The position numbers and the translations under genes are program-made. Below the pieces are notes generated by a model. The model worked only from the letters and a program-made list of their open reading frames with translations, was not told the origin of the DNA and searched no databases. Below, in pieces: positions 41,127 to 49,080 of a stretch of DNA of 52,838 nt. This DNA comes from Candidatus Bathyarchaeota archaeon (GTDB lineage: Archaea > Thermoproteota > Bathyarchaeia > TCS64), in the NCBI GenBank assembly GCA_016934355.1, contig JAFGTA010000188.1, positions 1-52,838 on the forward strand, given 5' to 3'. Within the stretch, counting starts at the first letter, position 1, and every line of letters begins with the position of its first letter.

Positions 41127-42580
41127 AGCAGATAACCATAGACCCCATAACAAGACTAGAAGGCCACGGCAAGATCGAGATATTCCTAGACGACGCTGGT
41201 AACGTAGAGAACGCGTACCTACAGATACCCGAGCTACGGGGCTTCGAGCGGTTCTGCGAAGGGCGTAGGGCCGAGGACATGCCCATAATCACGCCGAGGA
41301 TATGCGGTGTCTGCCCGGTAGCGCACCACCAGGCAGCCGCGAAGGCGCTGGACGCTGCGTTCAAGGTGGAGCCCACTGAGACCTCGAAGAAGCTCAGGGA
41401 GCTCCAGTACATGGGCTACTTCATCTACGACCACACGCTCCACTTCTACTTCCTCGGCGCACCCGACTTCGTGGTAGGCCCCGACGCTCCTCCCTCGAAG
41501 CGTAACATCTTCGGCGTGCTTGAGAAGGTGGGCCTCGACGTGGGCAAGGAAGTCATAAAGCACAGGGCTTACGGTCAGAGAATCACGCAGATTCTCGGCG
41601 GCAAGGCGACTCACCCGACGTGCTGCATCCCGGGAGGCATCAGCAAGGGGCTGAATGAGGAGGAAAGGCAGAACATCGAGGACATGGCGCGCAGCAGCGT
41701 CGAGTTCGCGAAGTTCAGTCTCAAGATATTCGACGACATTGTGCTGGCGAATAAGGATTACGTGGACGTTATCCTCAGCGAGCCGTACCAACTGGACGTC
41801 TACAACATGGGGCTCGTCGATGAGAACAACCACGTCAACTTCTACGACGGCGACTTAAGAGTCACAGACCAAGAGGGTAAGGAGTTCGACAAGTTCAAGG
41901 CGAGCCAGTACTTGGACAAGATCGTGGAGCACGTGGAGCCGTGGACCTACAGCAAGTTCACGTACCTCAAGGAGGTGGGCTGGAACGGGTTCACGGACGG
42001 TCCGGATAGCGGCGTATTCAGGGTCGGCCCCCTCGGTAGGCTCAACGCGGCGGAGGGCATGGCGACGCCCCTCGCGGACGCGGAGTACAAGCGCTTCTAC
42101 GAGACACTCGGAGGGAAGCCTGTCCAGTCCACGCTGGCGTTCCACTGGGCGAGGCTCATCGAGCTCCTCTACGCGTGTGAGCGTGCGGTCGAGCTGGCCA
42201 CCGACCCCCAGATTACGGATGCTGACCTCAGGAGTCCTGTAGGCGAGCCCGGCGAGGGCGTCGGGGTGATCGAGGCGGCGAGAGGAACACTGTTCCACCA
42301 CTACAGGCTGACCGAGGACGCGCTCATGGAGAAGGTAAACCTCATCGTGGCCACCACTAACAACTACGCGGACATCAACATGAGTATCAGGGACGCCGCG
42401 AAGGGGCTCATCAAAAACGGGGAGGTCAACGACGGCCTCCTCAACATGGTTGAGATGGCTTTCAGGGCGTACGACCCGTGCTTCGGTTGCAGCACCCACA
42501 GCCTACCCGGCCAGATGCCCCTACGGGTAGACCTCCGTGGCCCCGACGGCGCGGTACTTCAAACCCTTGAGAGGAAGTAG
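41123..42580 (+). CDS. mvhA: [NiFe] hydrogenase large subunit (MvhA-like, group 3c)
   Basis: 485 residues. The L1 motif RICGVC (C61, C64) with PVAHH and the L2 motif DPCFGCSTH (C453, C456, H459) supply the four Ni-Fe ligands; there is no selenocysteine. The 26 residues after H459 are the expected C-terminal extension removed by the protease encoded next. N-terminal DPITRLEGHGKIEI is typical. The start is GTG (GTGA overlap). Group 3c hydrogenases pair with HdrABC through MvhD to bifurcate electrons from H2 to ferredoxin and a disulfide. Confidence 0.95.
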   Translation: MKQITIDPITRLEGHGKIEIFLDDAGNVENAYLQIPELRGFERFCEGRRAEDMPIITPRICGVCPVAHHQAAAKALDAAFKVEPTETSKKLRELQYMGYFIYDHTLHFYFLGAPDFVVGPDAPPSKRNIFGVLEKVGLDVGKEVIKHRAYGQRITQILGGKATHPTCCIPGGISKGLNEEERQNIEDMARSSVEFAKFSLKIFDDIVLANKDYVDVILSEPYQLDVYNMGLVDENNHVNFYDGDLRVTDQEGKEFDKFKASQYLDKIVEHVEPWTYSKFTYLKEVGWNGFTDGPDSGVFRVGPLGRLNAAEGMATPLADAEYKRFYETLGGKPVQSTLAFHWARLIELLYACERAVELATDPQITDADLRSPVGEPGEGVGVIEAARGTLFHHYRLTEDALMEKVNLIVATTNNYADINMSIRDAAKGLIKNGEVNDGLLNMVEMAFRAYDPCFGCSTHSLPGQMPLRVDLRGPDGAVLQTLERK

Positions 42581-42586
42581 GCACAG

Positions 42587-43048
42587 TTGAGGACCCTCGT
42601 CATAGGCGTGGGCAACCTCATCAGGTGCGACGACGGGGCGGGCGTCCACGTCGTCAACAGGCTCACGGAGAAGGCACCACACATCGACACGTTGGACGTC
42701 GCTTTGGGCAGCATCGAGATACTTGAGGTTATGAAGGGCTACGGCAGGGTGTATATAGTGGATGCAATACAGACCGGCGCCGAACCCGGGACCGTATTCA
42801 GGGTCAACCTGATCGAGCGAGAGGAGCCCCCCACGGTGACCCACAGCCACGGCGTGGACCTCGTCACGACGATCGAGCTAGGTAAGCGGCTGTTTCCCGA
42901 CGAGATGCCTGGTGAAGTATTCATCATAGGCATAGAGGCCGAGGACATTATCACCTTGAGTGAGCACTGCACTGAGCGTGTTGCCGGCGCCGTGGAAACC
43001 GTGGTAGACTACATAATCTCGATGGACGGGGGCGACATGCCGCGTTGA
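42587..43048 (+). CDS. Hydrogenase maturation protease (HyaD/HycI family)
   Basis: A 153-residue endopeptidase that removes the C-terminal extension of the [NiFe] large subunit after nickel insertion. It begins RTLVIGVGNLIRCDDGAGVHVV, with the GxGN start and the Asp residue of the nickel-sensing site; the second acidic site is in VDAIQTG, with THSHGVDL as the histidine site. It starts with TTG at 42587, 6 nt after mvhA. Its stop overlaps mobA as TTGA. Confidence 0.92.
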   Translation: MRTLVIGVGNLIRCDDGAGVHVVNRLTEKAPHIDTLDVALGSIEILEVMKGYGRVYIVDAIQTGAEPGTVFRVNLIEREEPPTVTHSHGVDLVTTIELGKRLFPDEMPGEVFIIGIEAEDIITLSEHCTERVAGAVETVVDYIISMDGGDMPR

Positions 43049-43677
43049 GGTCCGCCATTGTTCTAGCGGGAGGCTCGTCGACGAGGGCGGGGGGAGACAA
43101 GGGTCTCAGACTGCTAGGCGGTGAGCCTCTCGTCAACCACGTAATCAACGCCGTCGATGAACAAGTCGATGAGGTCATCGTTGTTGTCGCCTCTGAGCCT
43201 CAGGCGGAGAAGTACAGGCCCGTGGTGAAGAAGAACTCCAAGGTAGTCATGGACATGTACTCCGACGGCTCTCCGCTGGTCGGGCTTCTATCTGGGCTAT
43301 CCCACTGCGGAGGCTCCTACGCCTTGACTGCGGCCTGCGACATGCCCTTCATCAGCGAGGACGCGGTGGGGACGCTGTTCCGCGAGGCGGAGGGCCACGA
43401 CGGCGCGGTGTATGAGAAACCCAACGGCTGGATCGAGCCCCTCGTAGCCGTCTACCGGGTGGACTCCTCGCTGGAGGAGGCGCGGCGGCTCTACTGTGAA
43501 GGTGACCTCAGGGTGAGGATGATCTTCATGAATCTAGGCGACGTTGTGCGTATCCCTGTCGAGAGGCTTAGGGAGGTCGACCCCGAGTTGCTCACTCTCT
43601 TCGACGCTGACACTGAGGACAAGTTCATCGAAGCGGAGCGGCTGTTGAAGAGAGGCTTCCGAATGGGTGCCGCTTAA
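43045..43677 (+). CDS. mobA: Molybdenum cofactor guanylyltransferase (MobA-like)
   Basis: 210 residues. MobA attaches GMP to molybdopterin. The nucleotide-binding signature AIVLAGGSSTRAGGDKGLRLLGG is at the N-terminus, followed by GSPLVGLLSGL and the metal-binding Asp in AACDMPFI. The start is TTG (TTGA overlap with the protease). Its place at the end of the hydrogenase operon suggests a Mo/W-pterin partner enzyme, such as formate dehydrogenase, elsewhere. A related NTP-transferase activity cannot be excluded. Confidence 0.85.
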   Translation: MRSAIVLAGGSSTRAGGDKGLRLLGGEPLVNHVINAVDEQVDEVIVVVASEPQAEKYRPVVKKNSKVVMDMYSDGSPLVGLLSGLSHCGGSYALTAACDMPFISEDAVGTLFREAEGHDGAVYEKPNGWIEPLVAVYRVDSSLEEARRLYCEGDLRVRMIFMNLGDVVRIPVERLREVDPELLTLFDADTEDKFIEAERLLKRGFRMGAA

Positions 43678-43724
43678 CTAATACTCGTATATATTGATGC
43701 GTTACCGGGGTAAAATGGTATATG

Positions 43725-43730
43725 TTAAAT
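43725..43730 (+). promoter_or_regulatory. TATA-like box for the PhoU-like gene
   Basis: TTAAAT beginning 33 nt before the ATG at 43758. Another AT-rich block, TATATATTGAT, lies at 43688-43698 and recurs at 44819-44829 upstream of the next gene. Confidence 0.45.
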
Positions 43731-43757
43731 TATGTTATTGTTACAGGGTAAACAACT

Positions 43758-44777
43758 ATGGAGACCAGAAAGATTATGGCGTTGGGGAAGTCGTCCCTCG
43801 TGGTCTCTCTCCCCAAGGATTGGCTCAACATCAACAACCTGGAAAGGGGCGACACCGTGTCCCTCGAGACCCAGCGCGACCTCTCTCTCGTGGTCCACCC
43901 CAACCTGAAGACGGGCGAGAAGGAGAAGAAGAAGATAGTCGTCATAGAGCCCGACGAGGATGAGGAGGCTATAACCCGCATCGTGATAGGGTGCTACCTC
44001 AACGGCTACAGCACCATCCAGCTCACTTCCAAGAAGATATTCACCACCAAGCAGCAGAAGGCCATCAGAGACGTCGTCAAGTCCCTCTACCTCAGAATCA
44101 TCGAGTCCCACGCCAGCGAGGTTGTCCTTCAGACTCTCATGGATGAGTCCATGGCGTCAGTGGAGCACGGCATCGACAGGATGCACCTCATAACTGTCTC
44201 CATGTGTAGGGACATCCTCATCGCTATGGAGACCTGGGACAACGGACTAGCCAACTCCGTGATTTCCCTTGAGGACGACGTGGACCAGTTCATGTTCTAC
44301 CTCATGCGCCTGATCCGGTGCGCCGCCATCAACCCCTCCCTAGCCGGGCAGCTCGGGCTGGACATCCTCGACTGTCTCGACTACCAGACCCTCGTCGACA
44401 GGATCGAGAGGATCGCCGACCACACAACCATGATAGCCCAGAGCGTCGCGGAACTTACTGAACATGAAAACGTTATCCCTCTTGAGGTGTGGAACGTATT
44501 CATTGAGTCGGCTAAGCTCTCCTTCGACTCCTACGAGAAGGCAGTCCAGTACTTCCTCTCCAAAACGGTTTCGGATAGTAACCGTATCATCGACAGACAG
44601 CAAAGGGTAGTGAAGCTTCTCAGGAAGGTCACTCCTCTGCCTGACCTTGGCACCGAATCACGGGCCGTCTTCCTTCAGATGTTCTCCATCAGGGAAAACA
44701 TCAGGAGAATAAGCGAGTACGCGGCAGACATCGCGGAGATAACCATCGACCGTACATTCAAGCCTGAGGACAGTTAA
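43758..44777 (+). CDS. AbrB-PhoU fusion regulator
   Basis: 339 residues. The N-terminal ~50 residues are an AbrB/SpoVT-like DNA-binding fold (MALGKSSLVVSLPKDWLNINNLERGDTV). The rest is helical PhoU-like repeats with acidic residues suited to metal binding (DRIERIADHTTMIAQ; ENIRRISEYAADIAEI). In archaea this fusion is thought to regulate phosphate transport genes. No pst transporter lies in the window. Leaderless start. Not part of the hydrogenase operon, as there is an 80-nt AT-rich gap with its own promoter. Confidence 0.88.
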   Translation: METRKIMALGKSSLVVSLPKDWLNINNLERGDTVSLETQRDLSLVVHPNLKTGEKEKKKIVVIEPDEDEEAITRIVIGCYLNGYSTIQLTSKKIFTTKQQKAIRDVVKSLYLRIIESHASEVVLQTLMDESMASVEHGIDRMHLITVSMCRDILIAMETWDNGLANSVISLEDDVDQFMFYLMRLIRCAAINPSLAGQLGLDILDCLDYQTLVDRIERIADHTTMIAQSVAELTEHENVIPLEVWNVFIESAKLSFDSYEKAVQYFLSKTVSDSNRIIDRQQRVVKLLRKVTPLPDLGTESRAVFLQMFSIRENIRRISEYAADIAEITIDRTFKPEDS

Positions 44778-44912
44778 TCCGGTTGTCAACTTAAGGTTCT
44801 TAATCTGATGGGCTTTTATATATATTGATAAACCTAAAAACATATATTTGTATATACAACAATACTGGAACCCTTATCGTAAAGCCCAAGGGTCCACTAC
44901 ACGGAGAAAAAC

Positions 44913-45254
44913 ATGTCCAAGAACTGGTATAAGGAAGCCGAGAAAGCCCTTGAACCCGGCGACGCCATCCAGAAGAGCTTCCCAGCCATTCTCGACGGCG
45001 GGCGGGGATACGTCATTCTCACCAACAAGCGCCTAATGTTCCAGAACGTGAAAGGGTTCCTGTCCAAGAAGTACAACATCACCATGAATATACCCATGGA
45101 GAGCATCGAAAAGACCGAGGTCAAAGACAGGTACAGCCTCGAAATCGCCTCAGGCGGAAAAAAGTACTCGTTGGACACCGACGAGATACCCGCAAACGTC
45201 ATCGATAAAAGCATCACCGAGATCACCAAACCCAAGAAGGAAGTAGTGGCGTAA
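44913..45254 (+). CDS. Small PH-domain-like (bPH/GRAM-type) protein
   Basis: 113 residues. The layout, with an N-terminal helix then RGYVILTNKRLMFQNVKGFLSKKYNITMNIPMESI, matches the beta-sandwich of bacterial/archaeal PH or GRAM-like domains (the GYVILTNKRLMF stretch is the hallmark). Function is unknown; such domains may bind membranes or proteins. The ATG at 44913 follows an AT-rich leader (44778-44900). Convergent to the MoeB-like gene. Confidence 0.75.
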   Translation: MSKNWYKEAEKALEPGDAIQKSFPAILDGGRGYVILTNKRLMFQNVKGFLSKKYNITMNIPMESIEKTEVKDRYSLEIASGGKKYSLDTDEIPANVIDKSITEITKPKKEVVA

Positions 45255-45316
45255 GCTTTCCCGGCATAGAACCTATACGGGGCCGTGAACAACCCCCCTT
45301 TTATATTAGGGCTCAA

Positions 45317-46372
45317 TCACTGCAGAAGTTCTCTGCGTAGCTTCTCGGCTGCGTCCTTGTCTGCGACGCCCTCGATTATTGTTACGCCCGAGGCTAGCAC
45401 GCTTCCCCTAGTCTCTCCCCTGCTGAATGTCGTCCCCAGCCTTCCTTCGACATCTGCACGGTACCCTAGAACACGAAGCTTCTCCTTCAGCCTCCGTAGC
45501 TCGACGCCCTCATCGAAGTCTGACGTGAAGACCCACACCCTCCTGCCTTCTCTTCCACAGATCTCCTCGACGACAGACTCACGTATCTCAACTGGCTCCA
45601 TCCTCGGGTTCACGCCGCACACCGGGCACGTGTCTGCCCTCGCCAACTGAACCTTCTCCACCGACAGATCCTTCAGGTCGGCGAACAGCAGCTTATTCGC
45701 GAGGACCGGTTTCTCCCCGAGTATGAGTCTCACCGCCTCGCTGACCTGCACGCTCGCTATCAGGCCGATGATCGACGGGTGAACCCCCAGCACCGAGCAG
45801 CTAGGCAGGTCCGCGTCGTCTATCCCTCCCTGGAAGCACTCTAGGCACGCAGTCTCGCCCGGGATAATGGTCGCCGCCTTCCCCATCTGCATGATGACCG
45901 CCCCGTGGATGAACGGCGTCCCCTGGGCGACGCACGCCCTGTTCACAGCGTACCGGGCGGCCATGGAGTCCAGGGCGTCGACCACTACATCCGCTCCCCC
46001 TATTATCCGACCTGCGTTGCCCGAGGACACGGACAGCGGAACCGGCTCGACCTGTATGAAGGGGTTGACCTGTCTGAGCCTGTCCGCGGCTGCCTCCACC
46101 TTCGGCAGCCCCACCTGGTGCACACCGTAGAGGTGCTGCCTCTGCAGGTTCGAGGTCTCCACCACATCTCTATCCACAACCCTGATGCGGCCTACACCCA
46201 TGGACGCTAGCTGGGTCAGGATCGGGCTGCCCAGTCCCCCTGCCCCGACCACGCAGACGCTAGCCTCCTTGAGTCGCCTCTGGCCGTCAAGGCCGAACTC
46301 CTTGAGAACGATCTGCCTCGAATAGTAGTCCATCTCTTCATCTGAGAAGCCCTGAGGGGATGCGCGCGGCAT
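45317..46372 (-). CDS. MoeB/ThiF/HesA family E1-like adenylating enzyme
   Basis: 351 residues. It activates a ubiquitin-like sulfur carrier (MoaD, ThiS, SAMP) by adenylation. The N-terminus YYSRQIVLKEFGLDGQRRL, the ATP-binding VVGAGGLGSPI, the Arg in NLQRQ and ADVVVDALDSMAARY are all typical. Two Cys pairs (CLECF and CPVCG) bind structural zinc. A C-terminal extension of about 90 residues (from 262) is not rhodanese and not recognised. Leaderless: TATA at 46397-46402. It lies divergent to fdhD, which fits a role in molybdopterin or thiolation chemistry. Confidence 0.9.
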   Translation of the reverse strand: MPRASPQGFSDEEMDYYSRQIVLKEFGLDGQRRLKEASVCVVGAGGLGSPILTQLASMGVGRIRVVDRDVVETSNLQRQHLYGVHQVGLPKVEAAADRLRQVNPFIQVEPVPLSVSSGNAGRIIGGADVVVDALDSMAARYAVNRACVAQGTPFIHGAVIMQMGKAATIIPGETACLECFQGGIDDADLPSCSVLGVHPSIIGLIASVQVSEAVRLILGEKPVLANKLLFADLKDLSVEKVQLARADTCPVCGVNPRMEPVEIRESVVEEICGREGRRVWVFTSDFDEGVELRRLKEKLRVLGYRADVEGRLGTTFSRGETRGSVLASGVTIIEGVADKDAAEKLRRELLQ

Positions 46373-46396
46373 ACCTATTCTATTCTACGGTGATGA

Positions 46397-46402
46397 ATTA
46401 AA
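46397..46402 (-). promoter_or_regulatory. TATA-like box for the MoeB-like gene
   Basis: TTTAAT on the minus strand, 30 nt before the ATG at 46372. Confidence 0.5.
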
Positions 46403-46424
46403 CCTAGTCTCTCAAACGCGGGTC

Positions 46425-46430
46425 TTATTA
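46425..46430 (+). promoter_or_regulatory. TATA-like box for fdhD
   Basis: TTATTA 36 nt before the ATG at 46461, within the 88-bp divergent promoter region. Confidence 0.4.
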
Positions 46431-46460
46431 TTCACAATACCCACGTCATCATGAGCCCAC

Positions 46461-47201
46461 ATGTCGATCCGGCGGTTGAAGATAACGCGGCACAGAGACG
46501 GCGCCATAGAGTCCCTCGAAGACGCCGTCGCCCAAGACGTAGCCGTATGCATATTCATCGATGGCGAATACTACAGGACACTCATCGCTTCCCCCGAGAT
46601 GACCGAGGAGCTGGTGACTGGGCACCTCTTCACTGAACACATCATCTCCACCCCCGGCGCCATCTCCGACATGAAGGTCAGCCCGGAGCGAGTCGACGTC
46701 ACCCTCAGAACCCCCGTAGACCTGAAGGAAGCGCTGATAGAGAAGCGGCGGCTCATCACCACCGCCTGCTCAGCCCCTGCCCCGATAAGCACGATTCACC
46801 CAGTGAAAGAGGGCAGAGGCATCGACACGGCTCTCATCCACGGCATCATACGCAGACTCAACGAGGAGAGCAACATCTTCAAGCAGACCGGCGGCACACA
46901 CTCCGCCTTCATCCACCACTCCACACAAGGCGCCGCAGCCTTCGCCGAAGACATCGGTAGACACAACGCCATCGACAAAGCCATAGGCAGATGCCTCCTC
47001 GACGGAGTCAACCTCGGCGAATGCACCCTTGCGTCCAGCGGCAGACTCTCAGCCGAGATAATACTCAAAGCCGCAGCCGCAGGTATACCAACAGTCTGCT
47101 CCATATCCGCGCCCCTAGCCTCCGGCATCACCGCCGCCAAAGAAGCCGGGATCACACTCATCGGATTCGTCCGCGGCCACAGAATGAACCAGTACACATA
47201 A
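46461..47201 (+). CDS. fdhD: FdhD-like sulfur carrier for formate dehydrogenase maturation
   Basis: 246 residues. FdhD passes sulfur from a cysteine desulfurase to the Mo/W-bis-PGD cofactor of formate dehydrogenases. Family landmarks are SPEMTEELVTGHLFTE, a reactive Cys loop (C103 in TTACSAPAP), TGGTHSA near 140, and AEDIGRHNAIDKAIG. The E. coli protein has a Cys-x2-Cys loop; here only one Cys remains. No formate dehydrogenase is in the window. A T6 tract follows the stop. Confidence 0.9.
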   Translation: MSIRRLKITRHRDGAIESLEDAVAQDVAVCIFIDGEYYRTLIASPEMTEELVTGHLFTEHIISTPGAISDMKVSPERVDVTLRTPVDLKEALIEKRRLITTACSAPAPISTIHPVKEGRGIDTALIHGIIRRLNEESNIFKQTGGTHSAFIHHSTQGAAAFAEDIGRHNAIDKAIGRCLLDGVNLGECTLASSGRLSAEIILKAAAAGIPTVCSISAPLASGITAAKEAGITLIGFVRGHRMNQYT

Positions 47202-47208
47202 CAGAAAA

Positions 47209-47214
47209 TTTTTT
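47209..47214 (+). terminator. T6 terminator after fdhD
   Basis: TTTTTT 7 nt after the fdhD TAA. Confidence 0.5.
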
Positions 47215-47265
47215 CCTGATATTACCTACCACAGTTATCACCAACACTGAAACCAACCGAAAATC

Positions 47266-47271
47266 CTTATC
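47266..47271 (+). promoter_or_regulatory. TATA-like box for the MBL-rhodanese gene
   Basis: CTTATC 32 nt upstream of the ATG at 47298. Confidence 0.4.
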
Positions 47272-47297
47272 TCACGCCGGAAGAAAGACTAACCATA

Positions 47298-48659
47298 ATG
47301 ATTCTCGAGAAAATCAAGTCACGAGTAGTCGCACACCTGTCATACTTCCTCGGCTCAGGCTACGAGGCCATGGTCGTGGACCCCCAGAGGGACTGCCAGG
47401 TCTACATAGATACAGCCAAACGTGAGGGCATGAGGATCAAGTACGTCTTCGAGACCCACAGAAACGAGGACTACGTCATAGGCTCCAGAGAGCTCTCACA
47501 CCTCACAGGCGCCGAGATATACCATGGCCCATGGCCAGAGTTCAAGTACGGCGAGACCCTTCGTGACGGCCAGGAGTTCCACGTCGGCAAACTCAAGTTA
47601 ACCGCCCTCCATACCCCGGGCCACACCCCGGGGTGCATGTCCTATGCGGCCACAGACCTCGCCACAGGCGGAGACACCGTGATTGTCTTCACAGGAGACA
47701 CGTTGTTCGTGGGCGACACCGGTAGAACCGACTTCGGCGGACCCGAGAAGCGGAGAGAGTGGTCCGAGAACCTCTACGACAGCATCCACGGGAAGCTGCT
47801 GCCCCTCGGCGACCACGTCGTGATGTGTCCAGCCCACGGATCCGGCTCCGTATGCGGGTCAGGGATAGCCGACCGCGAGCTGAGCACCCTCGGAGCCGAG
47901 CGGCTCATGAACCCGTTCCTCAGGATGTCGAAACAGGATTTCATCGACTACAAGGTCAACGAGCACCACCACTACACCCCCTACTTCCACATGATGGAGA
48001 AGCTCAACGTGATAGGGGCGCCTTTCCTTGGGTGCGGACCAAACCCCGAGGCACTGACCCCACAAGAGTTCAAGAAGATGGCAAACGCGGGTGGCGTCGT
48101 CGTCGACACAAGGCCGCCGCCGTCCTTCGGTGCAGGCCACATCAAAGACTCCTACAGCATCAGCACTGCAAGACTAGGCATGGGCGGCTGGGTTCTGCCC
48201 TACGATAAGCCCCTTCTCCTCGTCCTCGGCGGCCATGGTGAGCTTGACTATGTCTCCAGAAGCCTGGCGAGGATGGGGTACGACAACATCAGCGGCTACC
48301 TAACCGGAACCATCGCCTCATGGTACACCAACGCACTACCTGTTGAGACCCTCAACCTCATCACAGTCGCTGAGCTAAAACACAGGATAAGCAAGGAGAA
48401 CATGATGGTTCTAGACGTCCGGAGCCTGGAGGAGTACGGCAGCGGCCACATAGAAGGCAGTAAGCACATCTACGCGGGAACCGTGGAGCAACACGGCGAC
48501 AAGGTGCCCCGCGACAGGCCGGTCGCTGTGATATGCAAGAGCGGCACGAGAAGCGGGTTCGCGTCCAGCATGCTTCTACGGATGGGGTACCGTAACATCT
48601 ACAACGTCTTGGGCGGCATGACCGCCTGGGGGAAGGCAGGCTACCCCGTCGCCAAGTAA
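47298..48659 (+). CDS. Metallo-beta-lactamase-fold persulfide-dioxygenase-like protein with two rhodanese domains
   Basis: 453 residues. The MBL domain (1-~250) keeps the three positions corresponding to the mono-iron ligands of ETHE1-type persulfide dioxygenases (H54, H109 in PGHTPG, D134 in FTGDTLF). The usual HxHxDH loop is instead H54-R-N56-E-D58-Y59. Two rhodanese domains follow: the first (about 260-345) has no active-site Cys (VLGGHGEL), the second (about 355-450) has C413 in CKSGTRS. It may oxidise or transfer sulfane sulfur. An anaerobe's use of a dioxygenase fold is puzzling; a persulfide transferase role is possible. Followed by thioredoxin and YeeE genes. Confidence 0.85.
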   Translation: MILEKIKSRVVAHLSYFLGSGYEAMVVDPQRDCQVYIDTAKREGMRIKYVFETHRNEDYVIGSRELSHLTGAEIYHGPWPEFKYGETLRDGQEFHVGKLKLTALHTPGHTPGCMSYAATDLATGGDTVIVFTGDTLFVGDTGRTDFGGPEKRREWSENLYDSIHGKLLPLGDHVVMCPAHGSGSVCGSGIADRELSTLGAERLMNPFLRMSKQDFIDYKVNEHHHYTPYFHMMEKLNVIGAPFLGCGPNPEALTPQEFKKMANAGGVVVDTRPPPSFGAGHIKDSYSISTARLGMGGWVLPYDKPLLLVLGGHGELDYVSRSLARMGYDNISGYLTGTIASWYTNALPVETLNLITVAELKHRISKENMMVLDVRSLEEYGSGHIEGSKHIYAGTVEQHGDKVPRDRPVAVICKSGTRSGFASSMLLRMGYRNIYNVLGGMTAWGKAGYPVAK

Positions 48660-48692
48660 CCTTCTCTATCCAACCATTAACAGGTGAAGCCG

Positions 48693-49034
48693 ATGGCTTA
48701 CATACGAGACATCACCGCCGAGGAATTCGACGACGCCGTGATGAAAGCCGAAAAACCCTTGGTAATTGAGTTCTGGGTCAGGTCCTGCGACCAATGCAGG
48801 AGGTTTAAGCCCGTCTACGAAAGGCTGCCAGAGGCCCTAGGAGAGAAAGCCCTGTTCCTCAGGATGAACATGCTGAAGACCATGGAGAGCCTCAGGCTAG
48901 CCGAGGGCATGGGCGTGGAGCAGACCCCCACGACAAAGGTGTTCTGCTCAGGGTCTGAGGTAGGGGAGATCGTGGGATACCTGCCCTTCGATGACGCCGT
49001 CGAGCGATTAAAGTCACTCATAGACCTCTGTTAA
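48693..49034 (+). CDS. Thioredoxin-like protein
   Basis: 113 residues with the thioredoxin fold: EKPLVIEFWVRSCDQCRRFKPVYE contains the redox pair Cys-Asp-Gln-Cys near residue 30. The cis-Pro is in VEQTPTTKVF. The ATG at 48693 has AGGTGA 5 nt upstream; GTG at 48684 lies in that site. Only 33 nt after the MBL-rhodanese gene, so probably co-transcribed and reducing persulfides or disulfides from it. Confidence 0.88.
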   Translation: MAYIRDITAEEFDDAVMKAEKPLVIEFWVRSCDQCRRFKPVYERLPEALGEKALFLRMNMLKTMESLRLAEGMGVEQTPTTKVFCSGSEVGEIVGYLPFDDAVERLKSLIDLC

Positions 49035-49051
49035 TCAGGAAAAACTCAAGG

Positions 49052-49057
49052 TTTTTA
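49052..49057 (+). promoter_or_regulatory. TATA-like box for the YeeE/YedE pair
   Basis: TTTTTA 29 nt before the ATG at 49081. It may also act as a terminator for the thioredoxin gene. Confidence 0.4.
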
Positions 49058-49080
49058 CATCACAACTCTAATCAATCTCT

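Noticed and set aside
43688..44829. TATATATTGAT seen at 43688-43698 and 44819-44829 as a regulatory repeat
   Set aside because: Only 11 bp of A/T-dominated sequence; chance similarity of two AT-rich promoter regions is likely.
45260..45283. Possible hairpin terminator between the PH-like and MoeB-like genes
   Set aside because: Stem pairing is imperfect and archaeal termination relies on T tracts, which are weak here.
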